A stretch of DNA of 64,000 nt from Sequoia sempervirens. Its lineage: Eukaryota; Streptophyta; Pinopsida; Cupressales; Cupressaceae. The notes beneath the pieces were generated by a model. That model did no database searches and was not told the origin of the DNA. It was given only the letters and a program-made list of their open reading frames with translations. Shown piece by piece: positions 58,064-64,000 of the stretch. Numbering within the stretch: position 1 is the first letter of the stretch; every line of letters begins with the position of its first letter. A program made the translations under genes and the position numbers. Location of the stretch: assembly GCA_007258455.2 (NCBI GenBank), contig VDFB02270651.1, positions 488,849,288 through 488,913,287 on the forward strand, written 5' to 3'.

Positions 58064-58680
58064 TATGGAGTTGAAAAGTGATGTTGGATATTAAATGTGT
58101 CGAGGAATTTCTTCACATCATTAATCTTAAATGGTGTTCCATTATCTTAAACCAATGTGGAAGGAAGTCCAAAGTGAGCAATAATGTGTTCCAATATGGA
58201 ACAACATATTACATTAATAGTTGTGGATCGAAGAGGGATAAGTTCTACCTATTTTCTAAAAAAAATTATTTCTATGATTATAAACGTATGTCTAACGAAT
58301 GAAGGTGGTGAGATTTTTCCAATTAGATCCAATCCCCACACTGAGAATAGCCAAATAGGAATTTAGGAATGGATTGTAGAAGCAGGAGCATGAATCAAAT
58401 TGCTATGTTCCTAACATTTGTGACATCTCTTAACGTATGCAAAGAAATATTTTTCCATATGTTTCTAGTAGTATCCCATGCAAATGAGTTTTTCTAGTAA
58501 GGATCTCCCTCCAAAATGACTTCCACAAGCACCCGCATGCACCTCTTCAAGTGCTATGGGTATTTTGGATTTGTTAAGACATCTAAGAAAATTGTCATTA
58601 AAGGATCTTCTATATAATATATCAACGAGGATAATGTACTTGGTTGCTAGTTTTTGCAAGCAATGTCAACTGTTCTTTGT
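58064..58680 (-). pseudogene. Gypsy integrase N-terminal and core part of G1
   Basis: Reads LATKYIILVDILYRRSF, the zinc-binding pattern HAGACGSHFGG...CHKC, WGLDLIGKISPPS (first catalytic Asp), V-stop-DNGTPFK (second Asp) and FNIQHHFSTPYY. It stops exactly at the element F duplication and continues at 32392 with P-stop-SNGQVEATNK. Confidence 0.85.
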
Positions 58681-58794
58681 TGTGGGCTAGGGAACAATAC
58701 TATCTTTCAAGTAGTTGAATATTGTATAACAACATTCACTCGAGTCTTGCTTGGTTGTTTCAAATACTTCTTCAAGTTTATCATCTATGGATGG
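58681..58794 (-). pseudogene. G1 RNase H-integrase linker
   Basis: Reads DDKLEEVFETTKQDSSECCY and IFNYLKDSIVP, the usual spacer before the integrase zinc domain. Cut at 58794 by the LTR of G4. Confidence 0.55.
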
Positions 58795-59995
58795 TGTAAC
58801 GTCTAGAAAATGCAGAAGAAAGGTTAAAATCACACACTCAATGCAATCTAAGCTCTAATGCAATCTAATCTAAGAAACAAAGAACAAAGGAAAGCCAAAA
58901 TGTAAATAAACTGAACAATCTCACTCAATATGTACATATTTCCATGTATAATCTTGATTTCCCTTCTCCATTTTTCCATTGTATAATTGCCCTCAGATTT
59001 CTTGTATGCATGTATAGCCTATGATAGTGATTTAACAAAACATCAAAGATTCAAGATAATTTCTCCAAAAAGTTATAAGATTTCGAGAGAGATTGGAATG
59101 ATGGACATATCAATTTATAGAAAAGTGATCATTCAAATGACAGGCCAGGATTGAAAGATCAACAGACAGTTGAGATTGCAAGATTGGACATGCATTTTGA
59201 TAACTGTTAGTAGTGACATGAGTGATACAAATTAGAAATAGAAATAAAGTTTAAATAAATGATTTAATCTTCGAGTTTGATATTTAAAAATACAAGAATA
59301 GTCTTTCCATGACAAAAATAAAGATCGATTAAAGAAACTCTTTGTTCGAACACGCACACAAGATTTAATTAATTAAATAGGAATATTTAATTAATATGCA
59401 TGTACATGAAATTGAGTTAGAACTAGATGACTGAAGGATATGACGAAGAGATTACTCAAGAAAGCCACTTAGACATTAAATCCTGAGTTAACTGATCAAT
59501 TTAAATAGATATCAAGTCGAGTCAAAGTGAATACTTAGATAACTCACACAATTATCTAAATATAGAGGAATGGGTTAAAATAGGATTTATGAATTAAATA
59601 ATTCATTTAATTCAAGATTTTATATTTGAAGAATAATTAAATAAGATTTATTTAATTAAGTGATGAAGGGATTTAAATGAATAATTAAATAAATTAAGAA
59701 TCTATTTAATTATAGTTGAAGTATGATAAAGAGTAAATTAAATTAGAATTTATTTAATTTGACAAGAAGGATAAGGTTGATTAGTAACATAATTAAATAA
59801 AAAGTGTTATTTAATTAACAAGATAGAATAAAGAAAATGTGAATCAATTAAATAATTAAGATTATTTAATTAATAGAAGAATTAATGTTAAGGTGAATTA
59901 ATTAAATAATTGACATTATTTAATCATGACCATAGGAACATGAATTATGAAGAAATATTGAAGTGACAGAATTAGCCCAGATTTTGGTGTCTACA
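58795..59995 (-). repeat. 3' LTR of element G4
   Basis: The plus strand begins TGTAACGTC and ends GGTGTCTACA, giving TGTA...TACA inverted ends. The right half is very rich in AATTAAATA words. Confidence 0.65.
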
Positions 59996-60008
59996 TTTGC
60001 CCCTCTTT
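59996..60008 (-). promoter_or_regulatory. Polypurine tract of G4
   Basis: The minus strand reads AAAGAGGGGCAAA next to the LTR start TGTAGACACC. Confidence 0.75.
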
Positions 60009-61048
60009 GATACAATGTCATTTCGGCATTGTGTCAAAGAAAATCAATCCAAAATATTCCCCCATAATGCCCCAGTGTAAAATAGGTGAAAGATATGCCC
60101 CAAGAAAATTAGGATGAGGAAGGATGACGAGGAGGTAGTTGTATGCACCCTCGAGAGGATAGGAAAGTTCAAAGAACATGAGTGTGCTCTCGAAATCGAT
60201 GAGAGAACTAAAAGATGGAGGAAAAAAGGATAGAGGAAAATAGATAAGGTTGGTGAAGATGTAGAAAATAAGAAATGTTAGGGTGAAAATAAAGATGAAT
60301 AAAAGACATGGATGTTAGTATTAGCAATCTTCGATGTTTCATTGTATCACTAAAGCATTTGCACTTTATCATCATTGGGTGGGACTAATAGAAATGGAGA
60401 AAAACACCATGATATGACAGATCAAGGTGTACAAGGTCATCCCACTTGCTAACAATAGACAGTCACAGACAAGGATTGTCTTTAACTCATACTAAGGGCA
60501 CAAGTTGCCCCAATCTTTTTGTTAGGACAAACCACAGAAAAAAAAAACAAAATAAAAGATGGGTCATGAGACATCATCTCTCCTCTAAATCCTTCCTGGG
60601 ACCTCCTTGAGGAAACTAGTAACATGACTCAAAATCAAATTTAAAAGATAGTTGATAGACAACAGTCAAAGAAAAAAAAATTCTTATATATCGTTGCTTC
60701 TCTAAATCCTTCATGGGACATCATTGAGAAAGCTAGTAACATAATTCCCATCATAAAGTCAAATGAAATGATAAGATAAATAAGTTAGAAAGTCCAAAAG
60801 CCAATAAAATATGTGCCAAAACTTGATCTTGTTTGTTTGATAAAAGGATTGATTGATAAAGCCTAATTTTAGGAGATACACATATCGGATAAGACTTTAA
60901 GTATAGTTTCGATGTTTATGACTATCTGTATAAGACATGAAAAATCCTGGTTTCAAAAAGACATGTATCATATAATACATTGAGCTAGATACCGTTGATG
61001 TGATAACCTGTGTAAGGCTATGTTGATTTGATCGACAATGCCAATATG

Positions 61049-61200
61049 TAGGAAGGACCCATCATGTATAAGACATAAATTGTTTTGTTAATATCACTAT
61101 TTAGGGAGGACTCATCCTAAATAAGACAGAGGTTGATTGTTTTGATGATGTTTGTCTCCAGGAAGGATACATCCTGTAGTAGACATTAGTTTATTTATTT
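61049..61200. repeat. About 55-bp tandem repeat, three units
   Basis: Units start at GGAAGGACCCATC (61051), GGAGGACTCATCC (61105) and GGAAGGATACATCC (61161), each followed by AAGACA or TAGACA. Confidence 0.6.
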
Positions 61201-61312
61201 TTATTATTACTTTGAAAATTTGTTTGATGTGACTTAGAGACATTGCTGACTTGTTCACCAGATTGATGCATGACATCATACAATGTGTGGAAAATTGACT
61301 ATAAGTGATGGA

Positions 61313-61710
61313 AAACCCTAAAGGACTGACCTAGTCCAGCATTGGGGGATCATCGATTGATGGCCTTGCCTACATTATACATGCAAAGACCTCATAGTTC
61401 AACTTGACCTTGACTGACAAGACTAACTACAAATAGAAGACATGTGTGATAGTGAATGTGACAAACCCTAATGGACTGACCTACTGCTTCCTTAGGGGAT
61501 CAGCACTTGATGGCCTTGCCTAAGTTATACACACAAAGACCTCGTAGTTCGACATGGCCAATGACCTTGTCATATAGACATATGGATTGAGTCATGATTT
61601 TATATAGACAAACCTAAATAGACTAACCTAATGCCTTGAGGGCACATTGGCTGATGGCCTTACCTATTTCTAGTCGTAGTGGCAACATAGTTCAATGAAT
61701 GACATAGACC
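61313..61710. repeat. About 150-bp tandem repeat, three units
   Basis: Each unit has AAACC[C]TAA...GACTGACCT, then GATGGCCTTGCCTA and a CATAGTTC or GTAGTTC word. Starts are about 61313, 61463 and 61610. Confidence 0.7.
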
Positions 61711-62439
61711 AACAAGTGTGACTAACTCGGACTTTGTTTTTGGATTTTCAACATGTTTTGATTTTTTTGTCTTTTTGGAGTTGTGATGTTTTTGGATATT
61801 TCCTTTTACGCTTTACATTTTCAACAAAGCCAATATAAGAACCAATATGATGCACGTCAAGTGTTTTCCCCTAGTTGAGCATAAGACCAATTGATTATGA
61901 ATAAGGTAAAATGGGGGATATGAAATGAACTCGACGTCAATCATTCCAAGTTATGGGAAAGACTACCAATTATTATGAATGGTATGTACAGGTGATGGAT
62001 AGGAAGGATAAGTGATATGTATAGGGATAGATAGTATATACAAGGATAGGGTGTATGTACAAGGATAAGGAATATGTACAGGGATTAGATTAGAATGATA
62101 GTAGAAAAAGGAGCAAAGTCAACTACACATGGTGCCTGTTAGCAAGATTTTTGCCATGGTACTTGTCCAAAGCGCCATAGAAGTGATTTTCACTATTGGA
62201 TGAATTATTTCTCTTTACTATTTTTTGAATTATCTAATTTTTTTGGTGTTACCAAGACACCTATTTGCCAGGTTTTCACCTTGGTAACAATTTTTTTGTT
62301 GATTTTCTATTTTTTTTGTATTTTCGCTAATTAAGACAAGGCTCTCAAAAGCTATGTGAAGAACTTATTCAAATGAAGACTATTGATTGGTGATGAAAAT
62401 GGTTCCCCTTTAGGATTAGAAGGTTGGTATGCTACTGAT

Positions 62440-63420
62440 CTAAAGGCTTCTATAACAATATAAGGTCCTAACTGGTTTGGTTCAAACTTTCCTGGTTTTT
62501 CTCTTTCTGCTTGATTCTTTGGGGTTTTCCATTAAAACCAAGTCACCAATGTTAAATTTTCTATTCAAGACCTTCCTGTTATAGCTATGACAAAGGCGAT
62601 TCTGATATGCTTGGACATGGTCTAGTTCCTTCTTTCTTCACTCATCTAGGAATTCTAGCTCATGGAGTCTTGATATTTGGTACTCTTCATCATCAATGTG
62701 GCCTTTCAAGGATACCCTCAGGGAAGTAATCTCAACCTCAATAGGAAGAATAGCTTTAGAACCAAATACTAGTGAATAGGGAGGGGCGCCAGTGGGAGTA
62801 TAGATACTTGTGTGATAAGCCCATAAGGTAGGATTAAGCTGCAAATGCCAATCATGACCAACATCATTAACAGTCTTTTTGAGGATTCTAATGATAGTTT
62901 TATTAGATGCCTCTGCTTGGCCATTACCTTGTTGGTTGTATGGAGTGGAAAAGTGATGTTGAATATGAAATTCATCACAAAGATGGTGAACTTCTTGATT
63001 CTTAAATGGGCAGCCATTATCAGTGATTATGGACTGAGGGACACCATACTCATAGATGATATAGTTCAGGATAAACTTAGAAATTTGTGTGTTGGTAATG
63101 TATGTCATAGGAATAGATTCAATCCACTTCGTAAAGTAATCAATGGTAGTGATGATGAATTTGTGGCCATTAGATGATGTGGGGTGGATATTACCTATGA
63201 GGTTGAGTCCCCATTGGGTGAAGGGACATGGTGATGTTATAGGATGGAGCTCTTATGCTGGTGCATGTATCAAGTCTCAATGAACTTGGCATTGATGACA
63301 TTTCTTTACAAAGACATATGAGTCCTTTTCCATAGTAGGCCAATAATAACCTAGTATCATAAGCTTTTTGGCTAAGGTAGGACCACTAGAATGGGAACCA
63401 CATATACCATTATGCACCCC
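62440..63420 (-). pseudogene. Gypsy integrase of G4
   Basis: In minus order: GYYWPTMEKDSYVFVKKCHQ and CQVH (zinc domain end), WGLNLIGNIHPTSSNGHKF (first catalytic Asp of GLD now Asn), TIDYFTKWIESIPM, IITDNGCPFKNQEVHHLCDE (second Asp), STPYNQQGNGQAEASNKT (catalytic Glu) and LWAYHTSIYTPTGAPPYSLV. The C domain has YQNRLCHSYNRKV and IGDLVLMENPKE. A 156-codon part (63108-62638) is uninterrupted, so this element decayed less than its neighbours. The D-to-N change would still disable it. Confidence 0.9.
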
Positions 63421-63660
63421 TTACAAGGTTGCTTGTGATTCATTAGAATCAAGAAATCTCAGTAGGGTGTTATCTAGGGTGCATCTATATAGGGTGTCTC
63501 CAACGATGGTATATTTGGCTAACTTTTGAAGGAATGTCCTACGTTGGTTGTTTAACAGGCCAGTGGGTATGATTTCAACATGAAGGTAGCCATATATTTC
63601 TTTGTACCATGGGGAATCAAGACCAAGAATGTCACACACCATTTTAGAATCTAGATATTG
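63421..63660 (-). pseudogene. RNase H-integrase linker and zinc-domain start of G4
   Basis: Reads DSPWYKEIYGYLHVEIIPTG, LQKLAKYTIVGDTLYRCTLD and NTLLRFLDSNES. This is the conserved lead-in of gypsy integrase zinc domains in the Tat group. Confidence 0.75.
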
Positions 63661-64000
63661 TAGGCTGGGACCAAAAGTTGTTATACCAAAAGCTCAAACT
63701 TAGGCATGTTGTTAAGAATGTAGATAGAAGTGATGCAATTGTAGCCATAACATCTGCTGCCCTATTCAAAACATGAGGTATCTAATTAAATTCAACCTTT
63801 TCAAAGTACTTAAAGCTATCAAGCATGCATTTCTATGGAGCAAGCTTCTCATCCTTAGTCTCATAATCATAATTTACCTATCTGATTACTAGTTGAGAAT
63901 CACCATATACTTGTAAGTTCTTAATTTTCCACTTGACTGCCATTCTTAACCTTGTCACTAGAGCCTCATACTTTGCTATGTTATTAGTACATGGGAATGA
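63661..64000 (-). pseudogene. Archaeal-type RNase H of G4 (partial, cut by right edge)
   Basis: Reads CTNNIAKYEALVTRLRMAVK (catalytic Glu), LQVYGDSQLVIR (Asp) and HVLNRAADVMATIASL (Asp). The YFDGS start is outside the window. Two TAG/TGA-type stops are visible. Confidence 0.75.

Larger units (their letters stand above)
20260..58794 (-). mobile_element. Element G1: Tat-like Ty3/gypsy, interrupted by B, F and G4
   Basis: The outermost layer of the nest. In minus-strand order the visible parts are integrase N half and core (58680-58064), integrase C part (32392-31830), an AT-rich spacer, an antisense PMD gene (22449-31330), PPT and 3' LTR (21854-20260). The two integrase halves join exactly at the GGTAG duplication of element F (TPYY | P-stop-SNGQVEATNK). 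The 5' portion (RT, gag, 5' LTR) lies right of the window beyond element G4. It belongs to the same family as F: the 3' LTRs are 1,595 and 1,593 bases and carry the same hairpins. Confidence 0.8.
60009..62439. other. Non-coding spacer of G4 with several tandem repeats
   Basis: No ORF. Contains a near-duplicate of about 45 bases (TCTCTAAATCCTTC...CTAGTAACAT, at about 60575 and 60700), a 55-base repeat at 61049-61200, a 150-base repeat at 61313-61710 and an ATGTACARGGATARG array at 61985-62090. Confidence 0.55.
58795..64000 (-). mobile_element. Element G4: Ty3/gypsy (Tat-like), runs off right edge
   Basis: 3' LTR, PPT, a 2.4 kb spacer with tandem repeats, integrase and the start of an archaeal-type RNase H are visible in minus-strand order. 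It is inserted in G1. The second LTR and TSD are outside the window. Its LTR sequence and spacer differ from the G1/F family, and there is no PMD gene in the visible spacer. Confidence 0.8.

Noticed and set aside
1..64000. tRNA, rRNA, CRISPR arrays, organelle inserts
   Set aside because: None seen by eye. Met-tRNA-like words are all retroelement primer sites, and short repeats lack spacer structure of CRISPR.

Overview
The window looks like nuclear DNA of a plant with a large, transposon-filled genome. A conifer or other gymnosperm is my inference, not proven. It is AT-rich and CG-poor. It holds no intact host gene, and almost every coding stretch is a broken retrotransposon. The wanted signal is therefore structural: target-site duplications (TSDs), long terminal repeats (LTRs), primer sites (PBS), polypurine tracts (PPT) and eroded protein domains let the insertions be read as layers.

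Left part (1-12.9 kb). A gypsy gag fragment on the minus strand runs off the left edge (1-605), with a TATA box near 3.1 kb. A 1.5 kb solo LTR (972-2475, TSD GGTAC) lies between them. Next comes a long decayed ORF of unknown function on the minus strand (about 7509-3230). It appears to be fed by a TATA box at 9.09 kb, a short leader exon and a 1.4 kb intron. From 9.86 to 12.9 kb little is recognisable.

12929-20005 is a complete-ended copia-type LTR element on the minus strand (element C, TSD CATTT). It has Met-tRNA-type PBS, PPT and four gag zinc knuckles, but an unknown ORF in place of pol. It carries its own solo LTR (14099-15023, TSD TGGTA).

20260 to the right edge is a nest. The outer layer G1 is a Tat-like Ty3/gypsy element on the minus strand (3' LTR 20260-21854). 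On the opposite strand, between integrase and 3' LTR, it carries an intron-containing plant mobile domain (PMD) gene. A plus-strand Ty1/copia element B (24571-30953) sits in exon 3 of that gene. A second Tat-like element F of the same family (32393-58058, TSD GGTAG) is inserted inside G1's integrase. F has an aspartic protease, RT, RNase H, a second archaeal-type RNase H, integrase and the same antisense PMD gene. F is itself split by a gag-protease-only copia derivative D (41527-46904) in its protease region. D contains a solo LTR (42428-43914) and a possible SINE. F's 5' LTR is split by element E (48892-55284), which bears a long unknown coiled-coil ORF, and by another solo LTR (56277-57857). 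A third gypsy element G4 (58795 to the edge) interrupts G1's upstream integrase part.

The copies whose LTR pairs I compared by hand differ by roughly 10 percent. Many stop codons in the copia pol are TAG where relatives have glutamine (CAG), as expected of cytosine-methylation decay. The most unusual items are the antisense spliced PMD genes with a conserved 20-bp-period intronic repeat, four hairpins repeated in every LTR of the G1/F family, and the three long unknown ORFs.
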